The notes beneath the pieces are model-generated. The model did not search any database. It worked only from the letters and a program-made list of their open reading frames with translations, and was not told the DNA's origin. Positions 1 to 61,981 of a DNA stretch of 64,000 nucleotides are shown here, piece after piece; the stretch's first letter is position 1, and each line of letters begins with the position of its first letter. The DNA comes from Margaritifera margaritifera (Eukaryota > Mollusca > Bivalvia > Unionida > Margaritiferidae): positions 3,968,001 to 4,032,000 of the forward strand of contig JAQPZY010001560.1 of NCBI GenBank assembly GCA_029931535.1. The letters are read 5' to 3'. The position numbers and the translations under genes were made by a program.

Positions 1-250
1 ATCTGATCTCATGGCATAACAATCTGATGTCAGAGAGTAAGTCACATAGTGAAGTAACACCTAGCAATGTCACTCAGAAAAGCAAAAGTACTTACCATTA
101 TGTGACAGAATCTAAAACTTGTGTTCATCAGGCATTACAATCTGGTGTCACACTATGAAGTAAAATATAGCACTGTCACAGAGTAAGGAAAATGTCCTTA
201 CCATTATGTGATACACAGAATCTCACACTTGTGTTCATCAGACATTACAT
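1..250. repeat. Two tandem ~125-bp copies
   Basis: About 1-125 and 126-250 share TTACCATTATGTGA, CACTTGTGTTCATCAG and CATTACAATCTGRTGTCA. No gene seen here. Confidence 0.6.
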
Positions 251-787
251 TGATAAAACATTTATAAAAATTTCAGTATATATTCGTCAATAACTAGTGT
301 CACTTGCAATATACCACTTGCTACAGTTTACAGCATCTAATATTTATTTTACTTGTTTCATACATTTTTTTATCTAATAAACATATTTTGAAAGATTCTT
401 TATATAATAAGCAGATAGATATGGGTAATTTAGACTAATACACATAATTATGATTTGCATATACAATTATTACTCTTTTCCTTAGCATAATTTAGGATTG
501 AATCATCCCCAACAGGGAGGACAGACAGACCAATGGATGCACAGGTGGGATTCTATATATCACCTGCTTCTTTAAGTGGTGGCATAATAAAAATAAGCTA
601 AAACAAAATCATCACTATTCACAGCAGAAAGAATACTGTGGAACGTCCTTGAATTTTAAAGCCATGGAAAGTAGCCTGATCTCTGGATAATGACCAGCCT
701 AAAATACATCAGCAGGCTGTTGTATGTTGATTGGTTTTAACAGCACAAGACCTGCTAAAATATATCAATAGGATGTTGTATGTCGAT

Positions 788-955
788 TGGTTTTAACAGC
801 ACTTTCAATACATTACTGGCAGTATGATAACAGAGAAAATGGAAGCTAAGTGCCTTTCACAAAAACGTACCAAGGCAGCCAACCTGGGTGGGTATCGAAC
901 CCATGACCTTTGGATTACGAGTCCAACAATATACCAACTTAGCTACTGTGGCTGT
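788..955 (-). mobile_element. tRNA-derived SINE (family 2)
   Basis: Minus strand: GCCACAGTAGCTAAGTTGG...GGGTTCGATACCC, i.e. tRNA-like A and B boxes, then GGCTGCC...AAGCACTTAGC-type body and a tail rich in TTAAAACCAA. The same body occurs at 23373-23556 and 60163-60352. The tail portion (TTGATTGGTTTTAACAGCAC) is duplicated at about 725-795. Confidence 0.7.
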
Positions 956-1436
956 TGGAAGAGGAATAATAATAATAATAATAATTTCTTCCAAAGTACT
1001 TGTCATACCACTAATCATGTACAGTAAAAAACAATAACAAAAAAATTGAACAAAATGTAAATATTGATAAACAGTACAAATATGTATGTTTGCCTTAAAT
1101 ATACAGCAAAAAAAGTAAGACAAAAAAATCAGATATTTACCCTTACTGGCTATAACTGACATGTAATAGCATCAGGTACTAAAATCTGCAGATGATGCTT
1201 AGAAGCATACAAAATGCCTTTGGATATCGGGTCTACCCTTCATAAAGATTCGAACAATGAAGTTGTATGTTTTCTAAATTTGAAATTTTTCCAGAGTTTC
1301 TTCAGCTCCTCTAAGGACTTTGGTACACAAAAGTTTTTTAAACACTTCTAACAACATTTTGGTTGCTACACTACTGGCTAATACCAAATATTATTTGAAC
1401 ATTTCAAAAAAAATAAAATTAAAATTGCATTTTTGA

Positions 1437-2499
1437 ACAAGAGTCCCTGGAACTGACTGACCCTCTACTTTCCAAAAAGAATTTCCAGGAATTCAATACA
1501 AGACCATTTGATCTTTTTAACTGCTAAGTGTTGAAACCATCTCTGATATTCCCGAGTGACACGATTTTCAAATTAGCCACTGTGGCAGACATACTGAATG
1601 TAAGATTGGCAGCATTTTCATTTAGAAGAAATAAGATGACATTAGAAGACTTTTGGGAAAACCCCAATGCTGATATGACCATCCATTCAGGAGAATTAGG
1701 GATAAGAATTTAAATATGTTCATTGTGGCAGATATATTTAAGGTCACATCAGCACCATTTTCATTCGGAACCAACTAGATATCATAATTATTCTTATGGT
1801 GAAAACCCATAATGATATGACTTTCCATTTAGGAGGAGTAGCAATAACAAGATTTTCAAGATGGCAGCCATGATAGTCATACTGGGTTGTTAGATCAGCA
1901 TCATTTTCATTTAGTACCTATTAGACCTCATAAGACGTCTTCTGGTGAAAACCCAATGTTGATATGACTTTCCATCTAGGAGGAGTAGGCAGCCATAATG
2001 GGTGTCAGATCGGTACCATTTTCAGTTTGGAACAATTGGTCATCATAAAAGGTCTTCCGGAGAAAACCCCATGCCAATATGACTTTCTGTTCAGGAGGAG
2101 TAGCAATAACAAGACTTTAAAGATGGCTGCCATGGTGGCCATATTGCACATCATATCAGCACCATTTTCATTTAGGACCAACTAGACATATAAGAAGTCT
2201 TTCAGTGACTCCATGTTAATATGACTATCCATTCAGGATAAGTAGTAATAACAAGATTTTCAAGATGGCTGCTGTGGTGGCCAGATTGGATGTCTGAGCA
2301 GCACCATTTTCATTTAGGACCGACTAGACCTTGAAATGAATATGTGTGTGTTAAGTTTCATGGCAATCATCCAAGTAGTAGTTTAGGAGAAGTAATGATA
2401 ACAAACTTGTGCTAACTGATGGATGTACATCGGATAACAGACCATGGACAACAGGCCATTCCATAAGCTCTTCTGGCCTATGACCAGTAGAGCTAAAAC
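1437..2499 (+). repeat. Hairpin-ended dispersed repeat made of ~145-bp monomers (family A, copy 1)
   Basis: It begins ACAAGAGTCCCTGGAACTGA, contains about six degenerate monomers marked by CATTTTCATTTAGGACC and AAGATGGCTGCCATGGTGGC, and ends TATGACCAGTAGAGCTAAAA. The same family occurs at 38914-39757 and 45212-46376. It lies 3' of the ACSL gene. Confidence 0.75.
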
Positions 2500-4150
2500 C
2501 CAAAATACATATGGTCCCCAGGATTGCATGTTACATTATGTTACATTATAAAACTGTATCTAAAGTTCAGAAAATGTAGAGATTTATAAAACAAGTAAAT
2601 TTTTCAATAATATTTGATCACTGATACAATTTGATACAGTTATTGCAGATATGCATAATATTTTCTTAAATCTGTTTCAGTGACTTTGTCAACTGATACA
2701 AATTCAGATAAATATACCTTATATGTATAATCACCCACTCATTGCTGGGTTTTTTTCTTACCACATCATAAAGAAACAAACGCAACAGCACACTTCATCA
2801 AGAAGTGTTGTATGGAATCTAGTGTCTTGCATGCATCTGCATTGATGTATCTGTGTAAATGTTTTAACACAAAACTTTAATGTCTATCCTGATGCCGTCA
2901 TTACTGCCAGCAGAAAAGTGATACCTATGTCACACTGTGCTTACATAGTTGAATGAGACAACAAACATACATACAATGACTTTACAAAAAACATATATGC
3001 AAACATGTACACTTTTAGAGCCCTAAATCAATAGGGCTTTTCCTGGGACTATGGGGAAAGAAATGTACTAAATTTCACTGAATTCTGTTATCTAGAACAT
3101 AAAGTTTTCATCCTGAAATGAAATGTTTTTTTATCAACAGTCACCTTGAACTTGGAGCTACTGACCCCTCCCAAAGCAACTTAAGCTATCATCCATTAAA
3201 CCAAACCAGATGTCTGCCCGCCCACCCAGATGTATGACAGTTGACTATAATACATGGCAACTTTTGTTGGTGGGTTATAAAAACATTAACTTGCTCACTG
3301 CAGAATCAGTCGGAGCATTTTGAAACACAAGTAGTCATTTAAGTTCTGATTTCTGGATTAATCCTGTCACTGTGATAAATATGTCCACATTTTTAGAGCA
3401 CCTTCAATTGGGACATTTTAATTGATACCAGAAATGTGAATCCAGATATGTGGATTAGTTCTGAGCATTACCATCACCTTAATAATGAGTCGTCTAGAGA
3501 TGACATATCTCCCTGGTCCCCGACATGTGTAAAGATTCCTACTGAATGTACCCTATGGTCCAGCACTCTCAATATATATTTATACTAATTGGGTTAGTAC
3601 CCTACTCTTAATTTATATATTACTTATGCTACACTTGTGTTTCCATTGTAACACCAAAATTATTGAATGCAGAAAATTCTAACTATCAAAAGCCACCTCT
3701 ATGCAACTAGGCTGATGTGTACTAAGTTTGCTGGACATACCTTGAATAATTTTGGAGTTGTGCTCTGGAAATGAAAATGTTTATGGACAGATATACATAG
3801 TGATAGCAATATCCCAGAATTACATACCAGTGGGATAACAATGTTGACTGGTTCACTGCATCAATTGTAGTGACACTGTAACACTTCACATGTGAATTCA
3901 GACTTTCCTGATTGAACCAGTAAATTACTCTTATTATGATAAAAATTTTCACCAATCCACTGCCTCTAAGGCTAAGACATTTAAACATACAATTATATAT
4001 ATGAATTCAAATCTACCAATTGATTCAAAAAAATAACTATCACTGCTAAAAAACATTTTACCACACAAGTAGACAATCATGTAAATCTAGACTTCTTGAC
4101 TGTTCAAAATGTTTACTGGTTCACTGCAAATTAGGGATGTTATCATGAGC
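2500..4150. other. No gene recognised
   Basis: A+T-rich sequence downstream of the ACSL gene. Only short open frames without recognisable motifs and no clear repeats. Confidence 0.5.
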
Positions 4151-4159
4151 CTAAAGTTG

Positions 4160-4845
4160 TATAGTGAAATCACCATTTGTGTATGATATTGCCACGATAT
4201 CACAATGTTTATACAATTTCAGATCATTATTTGGCAATCAACGTATCTTTTGTTCACTAAGCCACCACAGCTCCCCGCATCAGATCAGAAATATGGCTTT
4301 CATAGGGGTAACAAGGTCAGCAAATCAGATGCAAGATCACCTCATTAGTATTCATGGATCTCGCTCATTATTGAACTCATCTCAGGCCTTAATGATATAA
4401 GCATACATTCCAAGTTTGATCAAATTGGATCAGAAATATGGCCTCCAGTGTGGTTACAAGCTCAGCCAGCCAGATGCAAGATCACCTCATTAGTATGTGT
4501 GGATCTCATTATCAAACTTTTCTGAGATCTTAATGATATAAGCATATATTCCAAGTTTTATCAAAATTGGATCAGAAATACAGCTTCCGGAGTGGTAACA
4601 AGCTCAGCCAATCAGATGCAAGATCACCTTGTTAATATGCATGAATCTCACTCATTATCAAACTCATCTGACATTTTGATGATGTAAACCCATATTCCAA
4701 GTTGGGATGAAATCGGATCAGAAATATAGACTCCAGAGTGGAAGCAACTGTCAACAGAAGGGCAATGCACAATGGATGACATACGATGCACAACAGACAC
4801 AGGGTCATACCATAATCTCACATGGCCTTATGGCCAGGTGAGCAA
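4160..4845 (+). repeat. ~150-bp degenerate monomers with a 3' hairpin (family D)
   Basis: Four monomers marked by AATCAGATGCAAGATCACCT and GGATCAGAAATATGG. It ends with a long hairpin, CTCACATGGCCTTATGGCCA then GGTGAGC. Downstream of the ACSL stop. Confidence 0.7.
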
Positions 4846-5437
4846 AATACCAAAGATTCCAAGAAAATATGGTCAAAAGTTTAATTCAGAATATATGTGT
4901 GTACGCATATAATCTTATAATCCAATGAGTGCAGTTCCTGTCATGTCATTTCATTCTGATCTGGTTTTAATAGATAAGTCTGTCAAAAATTCCAGGTCTA
5001 GTAGTGCATGTTTTTGTGTCACCATATTCCCTGCAGAACTGAAAATTTGCTCCAATGGCACACAAAGATACTTTTTATAATCCAAAAACATTTTAGACAT
5101 CCAAAGAATATCTCAACCAAAAGTTTGGCAAGTTGCTATTGTCTGTCATGTGCCTGGTCAAGTCCAAGGTTACAGCTAGAAGAAAATTCCATTTTTTTTG
5201 TTCACTGACCCATATTCTGTACACTGTTGCTATTTATATCTGACAAACATGTATCAACCGAAATGTACTAATGCTGAGGAAACAGCCGATTATAGGTAAA
5301 CATGTTACTCTGTATTATGCTCTGTATTGCAGTGAATTGGAAACGGATTTATGTAAGCCAAAAAAGGGAGGTGGGAGTTAATCTTGAATCTACACAATAT
5401 TGCCAATCTATCTTTTTTGAAGATATATTGCAATGGC

Positions 5438-5599
5438 ATCACTACTACACAATGGCAATACTGATAACATCACTACTACAAAATGGCAATATTGATAACA
5501 TCACTACTAGACAATGGCAATACTGATAACATTACCACTAAGCAATGGCAATACTGATGACATCTCTACTATGCAATGGCAATATTGATAACATCACTA

Positions 5600-5600
<1 letters not shown>
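5438..5600. repeat. 31-bp minisatellite at the ACSL stop codon
   Basis: Five to six copies of AATGGCAATACTGATAACAT then CACTACTACAA, spaced 31 bp (5451, 5482, 5513, 5544, 5575). It starts directly at the ACSL stop, so it would form the first part of the 3' UTR. Confidence 0.85.
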
Positions 5601-56339
<50,739 letters not shown>

Positions 56340-56689
56340 TTACAAAAGAGAAAGGCTTGACAACAATTTGAAGAAAAAACAAGAGTACAGTGAATGGCAC
56401 ATTATATGTCCACCCTGTGTTTAATAGTCCTCTATGTAGATTAGGGGTGAAACAATTCATCCATGTATCAATGCATTGGTAATTTTGCCATTTCAATACA
56501 CCCATAAATACTTAAGGTGGAGAATCCGTTCAAAACAATATTAATGTTATTTTCAATCTTCAATGGCCATTAATAATTATTAGTTGCTTGCCTCTTTATT
56601 CTTTGTGTGTATTGATATGTGTAATTTCATAGGTTGTATATCACAATAAGTATCAATACATGGCACAGGCGTATCATTTCATCCCTAAT

Positions 56690-57140
56690 GTAGATAACTG
56701 AAATGGGCTTCTTCCTTACCCCAAATGAAAGCTGTCCACAAAATCTGGTAACTGTAGATGTTGGTGAACTGAAGTTATTGTGCAGAAACAATTTTTCTTC
56801 TTTTGGTAAGTGACATTGACCTTTGACCCCAAAATCAAAAGGATTCTTCCTTACCCCAAATACAATCCATCCACAAAGTTTGGTAACTGTAGATTGTGGA
56901 CAACTCGAGGTATTGTGCAGAAACCATTTTTCTTCTTTCAGTCAGTGACCTTGACCTTTCAGCTTTTGACCCTGAAATCAATAGGGTTGTTCCTTACCCA
57001 AGGTGGAAACCATCCCACAATGTTTGGTAACTATAGATGGCAGACAACTCGAGTTATTGTGTGGAAATTTAATACAGATAGCCATATGGTCAGACATACA
57101 GATGGACAGACAGACAACATCATAACATAAAATGCTCCAC
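56690..57140 (+). repeat. Degenerate monomers (family F, copy 2)
   Basis: Three monomers marked by CTTCCTTACCCCAAATACAA, AAAGTTTGGTAACTGTAGAT and GACAACTCGAGTTATTGTG; ends CAGACATACAGATGGACAGA. Just upstream of the first ACSL exon found. Confidence 0.65.
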
Positions 57141-57660
57141 CTTATGCTGGGAATATAAAAAGGGTTCCACAAAGCTTTGTCCTGCCTCTGAATGACACTT
57201 TCTGTGTATATAAAGGCCAGTGGATATATTCTGTTATGAATTTATTAACACCATAAAGTTTGTTACTATTTTTAGTAATACAAACTATATTTGGTAATAC
57301 AGAATGGACACTATGCCATAAACATAGGGTTCCACAAAGCACTCTGTCTTGCCTTTGAACTATATTCTCTGTATATAACTTTCAAAAACTTCAACACAAT
57401 TTAAAATCTTAACATTGACAATGTCTTTGACAAAAATTATGTTGCCACCGGAAACATAATACTAATGAGCAGTTGAAACAAAAAAAATGTAGTGATTGTG
57501 TAAGTATTATATTCTGGGATTTCACAAATACATGTATGATTCTGCAGAAGTTTGATTTTCTGGAATGCCACAGATGGCGGTGATTTCAATGCATTCAAAA
57601 TTTACTTCACCCAAAAGCAAAATTAAAACTGTACAATTACTGAATACTTGGACCAAGATA
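57140..57660. other. No gene; short direct duplication
   Basis: GGGTTCCACAAAGC...CTGTGTATATAA occurs at 57162-57215 and, diverged, at 57328-57378. Otherwise nothing recognised. Confidence 0.5.
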
Positions 57661-57663
57661 TCA

Positions 57664-58759
57664 CATACATGTGAACCCCCTGACTGGGAGGGTTTTCCTC
57701 CTGAGATGAGGGGCATCTCCCTCCCATCACTCATTGAAAACTCCAGCATACTCAAAATGATTTTAAAAATTACAGAACAGACATTTTTCCGGGGGGTTTT
57801 TACACCTCGTTTTCAGTTTAGCATATTTCTGGTTAAGACTTCCTGTGATCATGTGACTCTGAACATGACACTTGAATTGCTAATTTAACAGACAATAACC
57901 TAAAATTAATCACTGGATAATACTATGTGTGATCAGTAGTAATTTGGAAAGGATTAAATATATTAATGGATTATGGTTGGATTAGGCATTACTAAAGATA
58001 TTAAGTGCCATAAAACAGGTTGGTTTGGTTATTAGTATTTAACGTTTGTGATCTCTTAATGTTAAAATGCCAAAATCTAAACAATCAAAATATCACACAA
58101 AATTCAATAATGGATGGAAACAGGAATTTCAATGGTTGGAATCAAGTTCAAAGGGACATGAGCATGCATTCTGCCATTCCTATAAAGTCAATTTTAAAAG
58201 GAACTTCCCAAATTCGACCCTGATAGCACCAATTTTGAGAAGTTCTGGCAGGCAGTCAGCAACCTGAATCTACCCACATGCAGGAAACAATTTAAACTTC
58301 TTGGTGGACTCAGTAGAGTTGTACTAACATTGCCACATTCCAATGCAGACACTGAAAGGACATTTTCCATTCTGAGGAAAATTCAGACTGACTCCAGCGG
58401 AAACCTGGATATAGTAACAATACATCATCTCCTAAGTGTTAAGATCAACAATGATGAGGACTGCCACAAATATATACCAGACTATGATCTCCTAAGAAAT
58501 GCTAAAATGCTTGTGGTACATATAAGGAGAGTATGAATGGCAGCAAGTTACTGTGAAAGGACTGATGTGATGAGATGATGTGCATATTTTAATATTACAA
58601 GAATGGAAATTTGTTCAATAGTTGTAATTTTTGACCATTTTGCATGCTAAAAATCGGGTCAATGAAAATCCTCCCTCTTTTGAAGTAAAAACTCCTGACC
58701 AAGTTTTGCAAATCACCTGAACTGTCCTAAGGTGACCTCTCTGTTCTGTCACATGTATG
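57664..58759 (+). mobile_element. hAT-type DNA transposon derivative B
   Basis: Same ends as derivative A (CATACATGTGA ... TCACATGTATG) and the same subterminal GGGAGGGTTTT...CTCC block, but only 1.1 kb because a different internal stretch is missing. It lies upstream of the first ACSL exon found. The right end runs directly into a 50-bp minisatellite whose unit contains this terminal repeat. No clear target duplication. Confidence 0.75.
58067..58536 (+). pseudogene. hAT B: BED-like start joined to dimerisation C-terminus
   Basis: MPKSKQSKYHTKFNNGWKQE begins the finger region, which breaks off at about 58200. In another frame FDPDSTNFEKFWQAVSNLNL follows, then RVVLTLPHSNADTERTFSIL and SVKINNDEDCHKYIPDYDLL, ending at 58536. 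The RNase-H-like transposase core that normally lies between them is absent, so this is a deletion product, not a working transposase. Confidence 0.65.
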
Positions 58760-59492
58760 ATACCATGAAGATATCATGTGTACAATATAATTTATGTCAC
58801 ATGTATGATACCATGAAGATAATATGTATACAATAGGATGTATCTGTCACATGTATGATACCATGAAGATATCATGTGTACAATAGAATTTATGTCACAT
58901 GTATGATACCATGAAGATATCATGTGTACAATAGAATGTATCTGTCACATGTATGATATCATGAAGATATCATGTGTACAATAGAATGTATCTGTCACAT
59001 GTATGATACCATGAAGATATCATGTGTACAATAGAATGTATCTGTCACATGTATGATACCATGAAGATATCATGTGTACAATAGGATGTATCTGTCACAT
59101 GTATGATATCATGAAGATATCATGTGTACAATAGAATGTATCTGTCACATGTATGATATCATGAAGATATCATGTGTACAATAGAATGTATCTGTCACAT
59201 GTATGATACCATGAAGATATCATGTGTACAATAGGATGTATCTGTCACATGTATGATACCATGAAGATATCATGTGTACAATAGAATGTATGTCACATGT
59301 ATGATATCATGAAGATATCATGTGTACAATAGAATGTATCTGTCACATGTATGATACCATGAAGATATCATGTGTACAATAGAATTTATGTCACATGTAT
59401 GATACCATGAAGATATCATGTGTACAATAGAATGTATCTGTCACATGTATGATACCATGAAGATATCATGTGTACAATAGGATGTATCTGTG
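58748..59492. repeat. 50-bp minisatellite containing the hAT terminal repeat
   Basis: About 15 copies of GTCACATGTATGATACCATG then AAGATATCATGTGTACAATA GAATGTATCT; a few lack CT (48 bp). The first 12 bases are the right end of hAT derivative B, which the array adjoins. Confidence 0.93.
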
Positions 59493-60162
59493 CAAGGTAA
59501 CAACCAGAGTATAATCCATGATTACAATAGCTCACTTCTACTAACTTAAAGCTTTTAGTGGTATCCAGTAGCCATTGTAAACAGTAATTGTCAAGCATGA
59601 AATAAGTTCATACTAAAGTAATCTTGAAAACTACACGTGGGCCCCTTTTCCAATTGAAAGATTTTTTTGTAATTTTTTCTCCTTACAATTTAACTTTACA
59701 TTATTTCAAAATTTAAAATTTCAATTTTTAATTTAAACAATTGATAGTATTTACTGTTTAATCACATACATGCATACCTATATACTACCTACCGACCTAC
59801 CTACCTACATACATACTGTGACAGTATAAAAGACATAAAACAATTAATATATCTAGGATATAAATGCAGAGGTACTATAATGAGCTGATAAAAAACAAAG
59901 ATTAAAGCTGTTTTTGATTGTAATTTGAAGAAGAAAAAAAATCATTGTTATTAAAATCTGCATCAGAAAAATATTATCACTTTCCACTCCTAGATGCTTA
60001 CTGAGTGAAAATCACAGGCTTTGAGAAACCTTAGAGTGAAAACCTATATTACAAGCACAGTTCATGCATCAATAATTTACTTAGATTAACCTCTACAGAT
60101 GAGGCTCACATGAAAAGCATGCAGTACACTCATACTCATTCACATGTACAATACACAGGAAG

Positions 60163-60352
60163 CCACAGTAGCTCAGTTGGAAGAGTGTCAGAATCATAAT
60201 CCAAAGGTCACTAATACCTGCCCAGGCCAGCCCAGGTCTGCTTCCTCAATGTGTCCTTAATTGGGAAAGGCACTTAGCTCCCATTTCCTCTGCATGTTAT
60301 AGCTAATAACGTGCTAAAACAAAGTGCCGTTAAAACCAGCAAAACAAAACAA
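60163..60352 (+). mobile_element. tRNA-derived SINE (family 2)
   Basis: GCCACAGTAGCTCAGTTGGA is an almost perfect tRNA A-box region; the B box is decayed (AAGGTCACTAATACC). Body AAAGGCACTTAGC, tail GTGCCGTTAAAACC. Confidence 0.75.
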
Positions 60353-61753
60353 TGCACCATTACCCTGTGGTAGGTAACCTATTACAATATACAATATATA
60401 GGCAGCAATAAAAACAGCTGATATGCTCCACAACTCATGATCAAGCAGATCCCTGAACAAAGTGAGCCACGAGCTTGTTAAAGGCTATGATAAAGAAAAA
60501 ACAATCTTTCATCTTGAGACAGCTGGCAGAATTAATTAAAGAATCACTTTGAAAACTGTGAATCAATGGTCATCAGTGTTACATCAAGCCAACATATGAT
60601 TGTAGGTTTCTTTTATATTTTACTGTTGGAAAACATACAAAAGGAGACAAAGCAGTCATGCACATCAATTCCTATTCTCACTAAAGTGGATTAACTTGTG
60701 TGACATAAAGTGTTTAAATATGAATGTGGATCAACATCTTTATTTTCCCTTTTCCAGTAAACTAAACTGGGTTTAGATTTATTTCTGAAGAAGCGGTAAA
60801 CATCTCTGACATGCAAGTTTCACAAGTTCTTGTAGTGTCAGTTTTATTCAATGGCATATTTCCTCTTGGTAACCTCATTTTGGATGTAGTCAGTTCAGTC
60901 TTCATGTTAGCCTGGATACAGTCGTCAATATATGTTTGCTTTGCCAATATATTCTTTTCTTTTTATTCCCCTGCTGATAATCCATCAAAAATAGATTATC
61001 ATTAATTAAGGCACCCTATTGAGGTGGTGACGATATTGTCAATCTAAAATGTTAACGAAATTGACCGGACCGTAACCCAGGCTATCTTCATGCCTATAAT
61101 CAGAGTTCAAATACATACCTGCCATAACACGACGTGTCATGCTAAAAACGCTATTTTTTACTCACAAAGCCCCTGACACGATCGCGTTTCGAAAAACACG
61201 ATTTTCAGTAATCTTCAGGGGGAAAAAACACACCACCTCAGTACATGTGTATGCTCATAACATTTAGCATGTATATAAACAGTAAACAGTCCTGCTTAAA
61301 GCTCATGTAAAACTATCCTTGGGGCAGTTTATACTGCTAATTATCACAGAAGCAATTAAAAGGCAAGGTGGTCAGGTATAAATAACCACAATTTCACATA
61401 TTACTTAATGGCTGACAACAGCTAGGGTGATGTGTTTAGTCCTTTGAAGACTGTTGTGGGGGAGCCCATTATGCTACATGTAATTTGCACAGGTAAAGTT
61501 CACAAAGTTGAATAACCCAATTCATTTAGGTAAGAAATAAATCAAAGAGATACTGCTGAAGAACAAAAGTTATTACACATCATTGTCTTGAATGAGAATG
61601 TTTAAGCCATCTTTATTAGTGATTATTGGCAAGTCTGTGAACAGCATCAACATTTCTTTGAAGTCGGATTTTATTCCATGTATAAAACACAAAGCATGAT
61701 TATATTTCAGTAGTTGGAATAGTGTTCAAGTGTGATTCAATTTAGAAGGCAAA

Positions 61754-61981
61754 ATGTCAAAACACATTTTCTGTGATTCAGGAAGCAACAAGCTATCAGT
61801 GAAGCAAGCAAAGACCAGCAAAACTAAATTTCAGAACTCCTGGTTGACAGAGTCTGACTTTGTGAAGCACAGCAGCAAGAGGGAGCATTTAATTTTTTGC
61901 ACAAACTGCAAACAACATATTGACATAAGTGATTCTGGAGTGCATGACGTCCGTCGAAATAGCAGCAACACTTCAATGTAA
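61754..61981 (+). pseudogene. BED/TTF-type zinc-finger N-terminal fragment
   Basis: 75 residues: FQNSWLTESDFVKHSSKREH, LIFCTNCKQHIDISDSGVHD and VRR. The pattern of CxxC then IDIS..GxxDVRRH resembles the first finger of hAT-derived proteins, but the His pair is lost (RRNSS) and the frame ends at once. No transposase core or terminal repeats were seen nearby. It could also be a first exon of an unidentified gene. Confidence 0.4.

Noticed and set aside
60762..60947. 61-residue minus-strand open frame
   Set aside because: No recognisable motif, no splice sites in the right places and no codon bias visible.
61105..61170. Possible first ACSL exon on the minus strand (ATGACACGTCG...GTTATGGCAG then GTATGT)
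   Set aside because: A donor-like site and ATG exist, but the few residues match nothing in the ACSL N-terminus and phase 0 with exon A is not met (one extra base).
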